Assembly: GCF_016860545.1 (NCBI RefSeq)
Contig: NZ_BNEB01000003.1
Location: 1,364,001-1,428,000, forward strand
DNA from: Streptomyces asoensis
Lineage (GTDB): Bacteria; Actinomycetota; Actinomycetes; Streptomycetales; Streptomycetaceae
Reading direction: 5' to 3'
DNA: 64,000 bases
The translations under genes and the position numbers were made by a program. The notes below the pieces were generated by a model. That model was not told where the DNA came from. It saw nothing but the letters and a program-made list of their open reading frames with translations, and searched no databases. This document shows positions 33,254 through 41,929 of this stretch, piece by piece; the stretch's first letter is position 1; every line of letters starts with the position of its first letter.

Positions 33254-33952
33254 TTGCGCGACCACACTGTCGTCGTCGGCTTCGGTACGAAGGGCCGGTC
33301 CGCGATCCGGACGGCCTGCGCGGCGGGTCTGCGCAAGGAGCAGGTCGTGGTGATCGATCCCAGTGCGAAGGTGATCGACGCGGCCCGGGCCGAGGGCTAC
33401 GAGGGCGTGATCGGGGACGCCACCCGCAACGACGTGCTGCGGCGCGCCGAGGTGCAGCGGGCCGGGCGGATCGTGATCGCGACCCAGCGCGACGACACGG
33501 CCGTCCTGGTGGCGCTCACGGCCCGCCAGCTCAACCCGGGGGCGAAGATCGTGGCGGCGGTCCGCGAGGAGGAGAACGCCCCGCTGCTGCGGCAGTCGGG
33601 AGCCGACGAGGTCATCACCAGCGCGGGCGCGGCAGGACGGCTGCTGGGTCTTTCGGTGCTCAGTCCGGCCGCGGGCAGGGTCATGGAGGACCTCATCCAG
33701 CAGGGCGACGGTCTCGACCTCGTGGAACGCCCCGTCACCAAGGCCGAGGCGGGCCGCACGCCGCGCGAGACGGACGACCTGGTGGTGAGCGTCGTCCGCG
33801 GACACCGTGTCCTCGACTACGACGATCCGGCGATCGGCGTGCTGGAACCGACGGACCGGGTGGTCACCATCGTGCGGGTCGGACCGGGCAGTGAGCGCGC
33901 CGCCCTCGGCGCACCCGGCATGCCGGGCGTCCCGCCGCTCCCGCCGGCCTGA
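33254..33952 (+). CDS. TrkA-N (RCK) domain protein
   Basis: 232 aa, soluble. The nucleotide-binding fold starts with HTVVVGFGTKGRSAIRTA and continues with GDATRNDVLRRAEV, closely paralleling the cytoplasmic half of the divergent channel. No membrane segment, so it probably regulates K+ transport by pairing with the channel. I chose TTG at 33254 because GGAGGTG ends 6-7 nt upstream and the homologous fold starts two residues later. An in-frame ATG at 33116 would add 46 residues containing hexapeptide repeats. Confidence 0.8.
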   Translation: MRDHTVVVGFGTKGRSAIRTACAAGLRKEQVVVIDPSAKVIDAARAEGYEGVIGDATRNDVLRRAEVQRAGRIVIATQRDDTAVLVALTARQLNPGAKIVAAVREEENAPLLRQSGADEVITSAGAAGRLLGLSVLSPAAGRVMEDLIQQGDGLDLVERPVTKAEAGRTPRETDDLVVSVVRGHRVLDYDDPAIGVLEPTDRVVTIVRVGPGSERAALGAPGMPGVPPLPPA

Positions 33953-33956
33953 GGAG

Positions 33957-33962
33957 TAGCGT
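33957..33962 (+). promoter_or_regulatory. -10 box TAGCGT before the quinone oxidoreductase
   Basis: TAGCGT lies 7 nt before the ATG at 33970. Confidence 0.5.
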
Positions 33963-33969
33963 CCTTCTC

Positions 33970-34962
33970 ATGCATGCGATCACGATTCCCGAACCTGGTG
34001 GTCCCGAGGCGCTGGTGTGGGACGAGGTCCCCGATCCCGTACCCGGCGAGGGAGAGGTCCTGGTCGAGGTGGTGGCCGGCGCCGTCAACCGCGCCGACAT
34101 CCTCCAGCGGCAGGGCTTCTACGACCCGCCGCCCGGCGCTTCCCGCTACCCCGGTCTGGAGTGCTCCGGCCGGATCGCCGCGGTCGGTCCCGGAGTGTCC
34201 GGCTGGGCCGTCGGCGACGAGGTGTGCGCGCTGCTCTCGGGCGGCGGCTACGCCGAGAAGGTCGCCGTCCCGGCCGGGCAGCTGCTTCCCGTGCCGGAGG
34301 GCGTCGAGCTCCGGCAGGCCGCCGCGCTCCCGGAGGTGACCAGCACCGTCTGGTCGAACGTCTTCATGATCGCCCACCTCCGTCCCGGTGAGACGCTGCT
34401 CGTGCACGGCGGCTCCAGCGGGATCGGCACCATGGCGATCCAGCTGGCCAAGGCCGTCGGTGCCAGGGTCGCCGTCACGGCGGGCACCAAGGAGAAGCTG
34501 GAGCAGTGCGCCGAGCTGGGCGCGGACATCCTGATCAACTACCGCGAGCAGGACTTCGTGGCCGAGCTGAAGCAGGCCACGGACGGTGCCGGCGCCGACG
34601 TCATCCTCGACAACATGGGCGCGAAGTACCTGGACCGCAATGTCCAGGCGCTCGCCGTCAACGGCCGTCTCGCGATCATCGGTATGCAGGGCGGGATCAA
34701 GGCCGAGCTGAACATCGGCGCGCTCCTCGGCAAGCGCGCCGCGATCAGCGCGACCTCGCTGCGGGCCCGGCCCCTGGAGGAGAAGGCGGCCATCGTGGCG
34801 GCCGTACGGGAGCACGTCTGGCCGCTGCTGGCCGCCGGCCGGGTGCGCCCGGTCGTCGACCGTGAGGTCCCGATGAGCGAGGCCGCGGAAGCCCACCGGC
34901 ACGTCGAGGCCAGCGGCCACATCGGCAAGGTGCTGCTGGTGGCTCCCGCGAGCACGATCTAG
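33970..34962 (+). CDS. NAD(P)H:quinone oxidoreductase, PIG3/zeta-crystallin type
   Basis: 330 aa medium-chain dehydrogenase/reductase without the zinc ligands. Signature segments: AGAVNRADILQRQGFYDPPPGAS, YPGLECSGRI, and the NADPH-binding VHGGSSGIGTMAIQLAKAVGARV. The catalytic activity is one-electron or two-electron reduction of small quinones. The frame opens 18 bp after the TrkA-N stop. Confidence 0.92.
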   Translation: MHAITIPEPGGPEALVWDEVPDPVPGEGEVLVEVVAGAVNRADILQRQGFYDPPPGASRYPGLECSGRIAAVGPGVSGWAVGDEVCALLSGGGYAEKVAVPAGQLLPVPEGVELRQAAALPEVTSTVWSNVFMIAHLRPGETLLVHGGSSGIGTMAIQLAKAVGARVAVTAGTKEKLEQCAELGADILINYREQDFVAELKQATDGAGADVILDNMGAKYLDRNVQALAVNGRLAIIGMQGGIKAELNIGALLGKRAAISATSLRARPLEEKAAIVAAVREHVWPLLAAGRVRPVVDREVPMSEAAEAHRHVEASGHIGKVLLVAPASTI

Positions 34963-34965
34963 CGG

Positions 34966-35030
34966 CGCAGGCGCAGGCGCAGGTGCGGGCGCAGGTGCGG
35001 GCGGCGGCGCAGGTGGAGGTGCGGACGGCC
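34966..35030. repeat. GCGCAGGTGCGG-type short tandem repeats
   Basis: Imperfect 6- and 12-bp repeats of GCGCAG/GTGCGG fill most of the 136-bp gap between two convergent genes. Confidence 0.6.
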
Positions 35031-35098
35031 GTGCGAGCGCAGGCCGGGAACTCGGCGGCGCCGGAAGTGCCGGAAGTGCCCGAGGTGCCGGGCGCGGG

Positions 35099-36031
35099 TC
35101 AGCCGCGGCGCAGCCGCAGGGCGGCGAGGGCGAGGGCGATACCGAGACCGACGAGGACGAGACCGCTGCCGAGGGGCAGTATCCGGAGCACGGGGGCGTC
35201 GGACGGGTTCCCCTGGTCCGCCGCCTGCCGCACGGTGTCCCGAGGCGCCGTGGAGGGCACGGGAGCGGCGGCCTCCGGCGATTCGGGCGCCGCGGTGTCG
35301 GTGCCGTCGCCGGCCGGCGCGTCCGGGTCCTCGCCGGTGCCGTCCTCGCCCGCGCTGTCCTCGTCCCCCGTGTCCTGTCCCTCCCCCGAGGCGTCCTCGT
35401 CGGCCCGGTCGCCCACCCGTCCGGGCCGCTGCCGCCCCTCGCCCGCCCGGCTTCCCGCCCGGTCCGGCGCGGGGGAGGAAGCGGCCGGCCCGACGGAGGA
35501 GGCCGGCACGGCCGCGTGCGTACCGCTGGCCGCGTGCGTTCCACTGGCCGCGTGCTGAGGGACAGCGGCCCGTGACGCGACGGCCGTGTGCTGAGCGACG
35601 GCCCCGGACGGTGCGCCGGCCGCGCGCGGCGGGTCAGGAACGCGTGAGGGTCCGGCTGCCTCCGGTGGGACAGCCGCCCGTGACGCGATGCCCGCGTGCG
35701 GCGGGAGGTCCACGGACGGTGTGACGGCCGCCCGCGACGTTCCGGCCCCCTGCGGCACGCCGGCCACGGAAGACGTGTCAGCCGTCCGCGGCGCGCCGGC
35801 CTCCTGCATCGTGTCGGCCTGCTGCATCGCGACAACCGCCCCCGGCGCGCCGGCCCTCTGTGTCGCGCCGGCCCCCTGGACTGCGCCGGACGCCTGTGTC
35901 GCGCCGGCCCCCTGCACCGCGCCCGACGCCTGTGTCGCGGCTGCCGCGTGCGAAGGGGTGACCTCGCACGGCAGGACCAGCAGGGCGAGCCCGCCCAGCA
36001 CGCCGGTTCCGGTGCGTACGGCGGCCCGCAT
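35099..36031 (-). CDS. Secreted, Ala/Pro-rich repetitive protein with C-terminal membrane anchor
   Basis: No family recognised. From the ATG at 36031 (310 aa) the protein has a signal peptide (MRAAVRTGTG, hydrophobic core, SHA-A cleavage zone). Next come about 150 residues of imperfect repeats of the kind QASGAVQGAGAT and RAAVPQHAASGTHA. An acidic stretch (EDASGEGQDTGDEDSAGED) follows, and the C-terminus is a hydrophobic helix (LVLVGLGIALALAAL) then RLRRG. That layout suits a surface stalk: wall-spanning and anchored at its C-terminus. There is no LPXTG motif. A GTG at 36061 is an alternative start. Confidence 0.65.
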   Translation of the reverse strand: MRAAVRTGTGVLGGLALLVLPCEVTPSHAAAATQASGAVQGAGATQASGAVQGAGATQRAGAPGAVVAMQQADTMQEAGAPRTADTSSVAGVPQGAGTSRAAVTPSVDLPPHAGIASRAAVPPEAAGPSRVPDPPRAAGAPSGAVAQHTAVASRAAVPQHAASGTHAASGTHAAVPASSVGPAASSPAPDRAGSRAGEGRQRPGRVGDRADEDASGEGQDTGDEDSAGEDGTGEDPDAPAGDGTDTAAPESPEAAAPVPSTAPRDTVRQAADQGNPSDAPVLRILPLGSGLVLVGLGIALALAALRLRRG

Positions 36032-36224
36032 CGAGCGCCGTCCCTGCTGCCATGGAGTCACGTCCGTGACCCCCTCCCGCTGCCCAGTCGCCAAGAAAAG
36101 ACGCGACAAGCCTCACATCGGGGACGGTTCACCGCATCGCGGACTACGCCGAACGGAAACGGTGGATCAGCTGTCGCGGGGGGTGCCACGGTGATGAGGT
36201 GGGGGTGTGCGAGAGAATGGCGGC

Positions 36225-36773
36225 ATGGAGATGCCGAGGAACGAAAGGTCGCCGGAGAACGCCCAGAAGATCCTGGTCGTAGGACAGGACGGCATGGCGC
36301 TCGGTGACATCGACGCTGACGACGACTCCCGTGAGATCCCGGTGACCGAGCAGGTCGAGCAGCCGGCGAAGGTCATGCGGATCGGCAGCATGATCAAGCA
36401 GCTGCTCGAGGAGGTGCGCGCGGCTCCTCTGGACGAGGCGAGCCGGGCCCGGCTGAAGGAGATCCACTCGAGCTCGGTGAAGGAGCTGGAGGACGGCCTG
36501 GCGCCGGAGCTGGTCGAGGAACTGGAGCGGCTCTCCCTGCCGTTCAACGAGGAGTCCACGCCGAGCGACGCGGAACTGCGGATCGCGCAGGCCCAGTTGG
36601 TCGGCTGGCTGGAGGGCCTCTTCCACGGCATCCAGACCACCCTCTTCGCCCAGCAGATGGCGGCGCGCGCCCAGTTGGAGCAGATGCGCCGGGCGCTGCC
36701 GCCGGGAGTCGGTCTGGAGGGCGCCGGCGACGACCCGCGGGCGGGCGGACGCTCGGGCGGACCGTACCTCTGA
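36225..36773 (+). CDS. bpa: Bacterial proteasome activator Bpa (DUF2587)
   Basis: ATP-independent ring-shaped activator of the 20S proteasome, 182 aa. The core, EQPAKVMRIGSMIKQLLEEV through QLVGWLEGLFHGIQTTLFAQQMAARAQLEQMRRALPPGVG, is nearly identical to mycobacterial Bpa/PafE as I recall it. The C-terminus GGPYL corresponds to the GQYL motif that docks into proteasome pockets, keeping the penultimate Tyr-Leu. The ATG at 36225 gives the usual N-terminus (MEMPRNERSPEN); GTG at 36207 is possible and has a better ribosome site. Confidence 0.93.
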   Translation: MEMPRNERSPENAQKILVVGQDGMALGDIDADDDSREIPVTEQVEQPAKVMRIGSMIKQLLEEVRAAPLDEASRARLKEIHSSSVKELEDGLAPELVEELERLSLPFNEESTPSDAELRIAQAQLVGWLEGLFHGIQTTLFAQQMAARAQLEQMRRALPPGVGLEGAGDDPRAGGRSGGPYL

Positions 36774-36809
36774 CCAGGACGACAAGGCGGTTTCCACAGC
36801 CGTACAGCA

Positions 36810-36840
36810 GAAGGGCCCGGCGCCGAGCGCCGGGCCCTTC
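36810..36840. terminator. Bidirectional terminator between bpa and kinase gene
   Basis: GAAGGGCCCGGCGC-CGA-GCGCCGGGCCCTTC, 14-bp perfect stem, between convergent genes. Confidence 0.85.
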
Positions 36841-36863
36841 CCGCTGTTCCTGACGTCAGACGG

Positions 36864-38495
36864 TCACGAGGCGGGGTTGCCCGTGGAGACCTTGATCTCG
36901 ATCTCGGGCATGTCCTCCGGGTTCACGTCCGTCCCGGCGGAGGGGAACTGGTCCATGACCGCCCCGTCACCGTAGGTGTTCTCGTCCACCTTGGTGATCT
37001 TGTACTGCCAGCCGGCGGCCTGGAAGCACTCCTTGACCGAGGCGATGTACTTGAACTTGAAGTTGGGGACCCGGATCTTGTCGGGGTCGTTGTAGGACTC
37101 CTGCGGCTCGGAGCACTCCGTCGACTCGATCGTCTTGGAGGTGTCCGGGCCGCGGTAGTCCGCCGCCTTCGTCGCCGCCGGCGAGGAGCTGGTGGTGGTG
37201 CCGGCCTTGGCGTCGTCGTCGCTGCCGTCGGCCAGGCTGGCGATGAGGCCGCCGACCACGACCAGGGCGACGACGGCCGCGCCGACGAGCACCGCCTTGC
37301 TGTTCTTGCGGCCCCCGCCGCCCGGGGACACCGCGGTGGACTGCTGCGGGGAGAGGTTGTACGCGGGCGGGGTGTGCGGGCCCTGCTGGTGACCGTAGGC
37401 CGGTGCGGGCGTCTGGTAGCCCTGCTGCGGATAGCCGTAGGAGGGCTGCGGCGTCGGGGTGCCGTACGGGTTCGGGGTCGGGGCGGGCTGGTAGGGGGTC
37501 TGGACGCCGCCCTGGGGCGGCGGGGTGCCCTGGCCGACCGGCGGGAACACCGCGGAACCGACGCCCGCGCCGCTCGACGTCTGCGCGCCCGGCACGATGC
37601 TCGGCGGGGCCGGCTGGAAGGACGCGGCGACGCGCAGGCACTCGTCCCGCATGGCGACGGCGGTGGGGAACCGTTCGTTCGGGTTCTTCTTCAGCGCGCG
37701 GGCGATGAGCGCGTCGACGGCCGGCGGCAGCGCCCGGTTGACCGAGGAGGGGGCGACCGGCTCCTCCTGCACATGCGCGTACGCGATCGCAAGCGGTGAA
37801 TCCGCCTCGAACGGCAGCCGCCCGGTGACCAGTTGGAAGAGCATGATGCCGACCGAGTACAGGTCGGAGCGCGCGTCCACGGCACGCCCCAGGGCCTGTT
37901 CGGGCGAGAGGTACTGCGGGGTGCCGACGACCATGCCGGTCTGCGTCATCGAGGTGACACCGGACTGCATGGCGCGTGCGATGCCGAAGTCCATGACCTT
38001 GACGACGCCGCGCTTGGTCATCATCACGTTGCCGGGCTTGATGTCGCGGTGGACGAGCCCCATCTCGTGGCTGATCTCCAGCGCGGCCAGCACGTCGGCG
38101 GTGATCTTCAGTGCCTTGTCGGCGGGCATCGCGCCCTGCTGCCGTACGTCCTCGTCGAGCACCGAGCCGAGCGGGCGGCCCTCGATGTACTCCATGACGA
38201 TGTACGGCGTCGTCAGTCCGCCGACCTCGTCCTCGCCCGTGTCGAAGACGGAGACGATGTTGGTGTGCGTGAGCTTGGCCACGGCCTGGGCCTCGCGGCG
38301 GAAGCGCTCGCGGAAGGCCTGCTCGCGGCCGAGTTCGGTGTGGAGGGTCTTCACCGCGACCTGACGGTCGAGCACGGCGTCGTAGGCGAGGTGCACCGAG
38401 GCCATGCCGCCCTCGCCGAGCAAGTCGCGCAGCTGATAGCGGCCCGAGGCCAGCGCCCGTCCCGCGTACCGGCCCTGTGCGCCGTCCTGGCTCAT
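36864..38495 (-). CDS. Transmembrane Ser/Thr protein kinase with one PASTA-like domain
   Basis: 543 aa. Kinase domain about residues 19-280: GEGGMASVHLAYD, VAVKTLH (Lys), HRDIKPGNV, MDFGIARA and GTPQYLSPEQA. A long Pro/Gln/Tyr-rich juxtamembrane region (about 310-420) follows. One membrane helix (KAVLVGAAVVALVVVGGLIASL) leads to a short extracellular domain with VPNFKFKYIASVKECFQAAGWQY, which looks like a single degenerate PASTA repeat. The start at 38495 has GGGGGA upstream. It is divergent from another kinase gene. Confidence 0.9.
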   Translation of the reverse strand: MSQDGAQGRYAGRALASGRYQLRDLLGEGGMASVHLAYDAVLDRQVAVKTLHTELGREQAFRERFRREAQAVAKLTHTNIVSVFDTGEDEVGGLTTPYIVMEYIEGRPLGSVLDEDVRQQGAMPADKALKITADVLAALEISHEMGLVHRDIKPGNVMMTKRGVVKVMDFGIARAMQSGVTSMTQTGMVVGTPQYLSPEQALGRAVDARSDLYSVGIMLFQLVTGRLPFEADSPLAIAYAHVQEEPVAPSSVNRALPPAVDALIARALKKNPNERFPTAVAMRDECLRVAASFQPAPPSIVPGAQTSSGAGVGSAVFPPVGQGTPPPQGGVQTPYQPAPTPNPYGTPTPQPSYGYPQQGYQTPAPAYGHQQGPHTPPAYNLSPQQSTAVSPGGGGRKNSKAVLVGAAVVALVVVGGLIASLADGSDDDAKAGTTTSSSPAATKAADYRGPDTSKTIESTECSEPQESYNDPDKIRVPNFKFKYIASVKECFQAAGWQYKITKVDENTYGDGAVMDQFPSAGTDVNPEDMPEIEIKVSTGNPAS

Positions 38496-38853
38496 CTTCT
38501 GCGTCCCCCGTAGGCCCTCAGGCGCCGTATGACTGTCGTTGATCGATAGTGCTATTCGGGCCAAGTCTGCCGCAGGGCACCGACACGTCAAGCTCGGTGC
38601 CCGTTCCGTGACCCTACGAGAAAGAAGCGTCGCGGAAGCGTTACAGGTGCCGTACGGCCGGTACACGGAATTTGCACGTCGGCATGGAGTACGGGTTTGA
38701 TGACCGGTCCGCCCCGGACCGGCGTCCGGGCCCGCCCCGGGCGGTGTTCCGGGGATCGTCCCGGGCCGGAGGCTTGCGCGGAGGCTGTAGCGTGGCCGAC
38801 GGAGACCGTAACAACACCGCGCGCACCGCGGGCAGAAACGACGGCGAGGACTG
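38496..38853. other. Divergent promoter region of two kinase genes
   Basis: About 360 bp without a gene. On the plus strand a TAGCGT -10 candidate (38788-38793) lies about 60 bp before the start at 38854. On the minus side the region is A/T-richer near 38535-38560 (around GTTGATCGATAGTGCTATT), where the leftward promoter probably lies. Confidence 0.5.
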
Positions 38854-40437
38854 ATGGCACAGCAGCGCGCTCAGGGCCCGTCCGACCCCGAGGCGACTGG
38901 CGGCGGGATGTCAGACGCGCCGGAGAACTGGGGCAACGGCGGGCTGGTCGGGGACGGCCGGTACCGGCTGACCCGCAGACTCGGCCGGGGTGGCATGGCC
39001 GAGGTGTTCGCGGCCGAGGACGTACGCCTCGGACGGACCGTCGCGGTCAAGCTGCTGCGCGCCGACCTGGCCGAGGACCCGGTGTCCAAGGCGCGCTTCA
39101 CGCGTGAGGCGCAGTCGGTGGCCGGCCTCAACCATCACTCGATCGTCGCCGTGTACGACTCCGGCGAGGACTTCGTGGGCGGCCAGAGCGTGCCGTACAT
39201 CGTGATGGAGATCGTCGAGGGACGCACCATCCGCGACCTCCTCCTCAACGCCGAGGCCCCGGGCCCCGAGCAGGCCCTGATCATCACCTCGGGGGTGCTG
39301 GAGGCGCTCGCCTACTCGCACCAGCACGGCATCGTGCACCGCGACATCAAGCCCGCGAACGTGATCATCACGCACAACGGCGCCGTCAAGGTGATGGACT
39401 TCGGCATCGCGCGCGCCCTGCACGGCGCGTCCACGACGATGACCCAGACCGGCATGGTCATGGGAACGCCGCAGTACCTCTCGCCGGAGCAGGCGCTCGG
39501 CAAGGCCGTCGACCACCGTTCCGACCTGTACGCGACGGGCTGCCTGCTGTACGAACTCCTCGCGCTGCGTCCCCCGTTCACCGGGGAGACGCCGCTCTCG
39601 GTGGTCTACCAGCACGTGCAGGACATCCCGGTGCCGCCGTCGCAGACCTCGGACGGGGAGTGTCCGCCTGAGCTCGACGGTCTCGTCATGCGGTCCCTGG
39701 CCAAGGACCCGGACGACCGGTTCCAGACGGCCGAGGAGATGCGCGGCCTCGTCCAGTACGGGCTCCAGATGCTGTACGACCAGGGCGGCCACACCGGCAC
39801 CTGGAACACCGGCCCGGTCGGCGCGCAGGACGGCCGTGGCGCGGCCGCCGCGGCCTTCGCGAGCACGAGCGTGCTGCCGCACGGCGGTGACGGTGCCAGC
39901 ACCTCGCAGATCCCGCAGCCGATCCTGCCCACCGGTTACGGCGGCGGTGACGACGGCGGTTTCGAGGGCCACGGCAACAAGGGCAGCGGCCGCGGCAAGC
40001 TGTGGATCCTCGCCGTCTTCGCGGTGATCGCCATCGCCGCGGGCGTCGCGCTCGCCCTGAACGGCAAGGGGCAGGGCGGCGGCGGCGCCGACCCCTCGCC
40101 GTCGTCGTCCGCCTCGCAGTCGGCGTCGGACGACACCGCCAGTGAGACACCGAGCGACGAGCCGAGCGACACCGCCACGGACGACAGCTCGGACGACAAC
40201 TCCGGTTCGAACTCGGATTCGAACTGGACGCCGTCGTACTCGCCCTCGTCCAAGCCGTCGTACTCCTTCTCCCCGTCGCCCAGCAACGAGCCGAGCGACG
40301 AGCAGTCGGCGAGCCCGTCGGACGAGCCGTCCGAGCCGCAGACCAGCGACCCGGGGACGGACGGCGGAACGGGCGAGACGGGCGGCACCACGACCGGTGC
40401 GGACCAGGGCGGAACCACGCTCGGCAGCATCGGCTGA
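38854..40437 (+). CDS. Transmembrane Ser/Thr protein kinase with disordered exterior
   Basis: 527 aa. Kinase domain about 33-295: GRGGMAEVFAAED, VAVKLLRADLA, HRDIKPANV, MDFGIARA and GTPQYLSPEQA, very like the divergent kinase and PknB. One membrane helix (LWILAVFAVIAIAAGVALAL). The outer part is a Ser/Asp/Pro/Glu-rich disordered stretch of about 130 residues with no PASTA repeat and no recognised sensor fold. The start ATG at 38854 is the first of a short disordered N-terminus; a second possible ATG is 18 codons downstream. Confidence 0.9.
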   Translation: MAQQRAQGPSDPEATGGGMSDAPENWGNGGLVGDGRYRLTRRLGRGGMAEVFAAEDVRLGRTVAVKLLRADLAEDPVSKARFTREAQSVAGLNHHSIVAVYDSGEDFVGGQSVPYIVMEIVEGRTIRDLLLNAEAPGPEQALIITSGVLEALAYSHQHGIVHRDIKPANVIITHNGAVKVMDFGIARALHGASTTMTQTGMVMGTPQYLSPEQALGKAVDHRSDLYATGCLLYELLALRPPFTGETPLSVVYQHVQDIPVPPSQTSDGECPPELDGLVMRSLAKDPDDRFQTAEEMRGLVQYGLQMLYDQGGHTGTWNTGPVGAQDGRGAAAAAFASTSVLPHGGDGASTSQIPQPILPTGYGGGDDGGFEGHGNKGSGRGKLWILAVFAVIAIAAGVALALNGKGQGGGGADPSPSSSASQSASDDTASETPSDEPSDTATDDSSDDNSGSNSDSNWTPSYSPSSKPSYSFSPSPSNEPSDEQSASPSDEPSEPQTSDPGTDGGTGETGGTTTGADQGGTTLGSIG

Positions 40438-40464
40438 CCGCCCGGCGTACACCACGCATCACCT

Positions 40465-40505
40465 CACGCGCGCGTGGGCCCCTCACCGGGGTCCACGCGC
40501 GCGTG
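40465..40505. terminator. Bidirectional terminator after kinase gene
   Basis: An 18-bp stem (with one G-U) around a 5-nt loop, between convergent genes. Confidence 0.85.
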
Positions 40506-40522
40506 TGTGTCCGGCGCCCGGT

Positions 40523-41902
40523 TCAGTCCGCGAAGGCGCCGCACACCGCGTCGTACTCCCGCGTCCACCACACGACGAGGGCCGAGGCGGCCGGGAACTG
40601 GGAGTCCGCGCGGGTGTCGCCGCGCTCGTAGTGCCAGCGCAGCATCCAGAAGTCGTTGAGGCGCTCCCACCAGACCCGGTGCACGGCCGCGGCCAGTTCC
40701 CCGGGCGTGGCGCCGGCCGCGCGCCGGTACGCGCGTGCGTACCGCCTCGCCTTCGGCAGGTCGAGGGTCCCGTCGGGACGCACGAAGAAGATCGCGGCGG
40801 CGCGCACGGTCTCCTCCGCCCGGGGCTGCACGCCCAGTCGGTCCCAGTCGACGATCGCGGCGGGGGCGTCGCCCCGGTACAGCAGGTTGAAGGGGTGGAA
40901 GTCCCCGTGCACCCAGCCGACCGGGCCGCTGTGCGGGGGACGGCGGTCCGCGTGCCGTTCGAGCAGCGCGCGCCGCTCCAGGAGGCGGTGGCGGGCGAGT
41001 TCGTCGAAGGAGTCGGCCGGGTGGCGGCGGCGCACGCGCGCGAGCAGGTCGTCGATGAGGACGAAGGTGTCGGCCGGGTCGGTGCCGGGGGCGGGGTCCC
41101 CGGCGGTAGTGGGGGCCCCGGCGGGGTCGGCCGGACCGGCGTCGGCGAGCCGCCCGGGGGGCAGGGCGGCCCCGGGCCGGGAGTGGTGACCGGTGGGCCC
41201 GGTCGGCGGGGCGTGCCCGGGGGGAACGGCCGCGGTGGCTCGGGCGCCGTATCCGGGGGGTGGCGGGACGCGGTGCTGCCTCTCCCGCCCCGACGGAGCG
41301 CCGTCCCAGCGCCCCGCGCCGTCCGCGCACCATGATCTCCCCGTGAGAGCCGAGCCGTCCGCGCACCCTGCTTCGTCCGCGCACTCCAAGTCCTCCGCGC
41401 GCTCCGTGTGGTCGCCGCGCCCGCGGGGCGGGTGCTGTCCGCGCGCGGGGGGCACCTGGGCGCCGTGCCGGGGGGCCGGGCGCTCGTCCTGGGCCCGCAT
41501 CACGTGGTCCAGGCCGGTGTGCACCGCGCCCAGCAGCGCTCCGAGGCGGCCGCACTGGCCCGGCGTGAGCTGCGTGCCGTGCCGGTGGCGTCCCTCGATC
41601 CAGGGGTGCAGGGCGTAGGCGTGCCCACCGACGACGGCGACCGTGCGTCCGTCGTGGCCGGGCAGCGGCGGGGCGACCGGGACGCCGAGGTCGGCCAGCC
41701 GCTCGGTGGCGCGGTGCTGGCGGGCGATGGAGACGGGGTCGGCGGTCTCCGGGTCGAAGTGGTGCTTGAGGAAGTAGCGGCCCCGGGTGGTCCGCAGCCG
41801 GTAGCCGCGGTTCAGCAGCCCCTCCTGGACGGGCTCACAGGCGAGCGGGGTGCCGGCGGCGTACCGGCGGAGCAGGGCGCCCAGAGGGGGCGCGTGGAGC
41901 AT
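40523..41902 (-). CDS. Aminoglycoside-phosphotransferase-fold protein with a large insertion
   Basis: 459 aa from the ATG at 41902. The kinase fold is split: an N-lobe with GLLNRGYRLRT and RYFLKHHFD (candidate ATP-binding Lys), and a C-lobe with WVHGDFHPFNLLY (catalytic loop) and IVDWDRLG (metal site). Between them (about residues 155-290) lies a disordered Pro/Gly/Arg/His-rich insertion. The family phosphorylates small molecules such as choline, homoserine or aminoglycosides; no substrate can be named. A GTG at 41929 would add 9 residues including a TTA Leu codon. Confidence 0.78.
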   Translation of the reverse strand: MLHAPPLGALLRRYAAGTPLACEPVQEGLLNRGYRLRTTRGRYFLKHHFDPETADPVSIARQHRATERLADLGVPVAPPLPGHDGRTVAVVGGHAYALHPWIEGRHRHGTQLTPGQCGRLGALLGAVHTGLDHVMRAQDERPAPRHGAQVPPARGQHPPRGRGDHTERAEDLECADEAGCADGSALTGRSWCADGAGRWDGAPSGRERQHRVPPPPGYGARATAAVPPGHAPPTGPTGHHSRPGAALPPGRLADAGPADPAGAPTTAGDPAPGTDPADTFVLIDDLLARVRRRHPADSFDELARHRLLERRALLERHADRRPPHSGPVGWVHGDFHPFNLLYRGDAPAAIVDWDRLGVQPRAEETVRAAAIFFVRPDGTLDLPKARRYARAYRRAAGATPGELAAAVHRVWWERLNDFWMLRWHYERGDTRADSQFPAASALVVWWTREYDAVCGAFAD

Positions 41903-41929
41903 GGAGGGGGGTAAACCGGAGTGCGGCAC

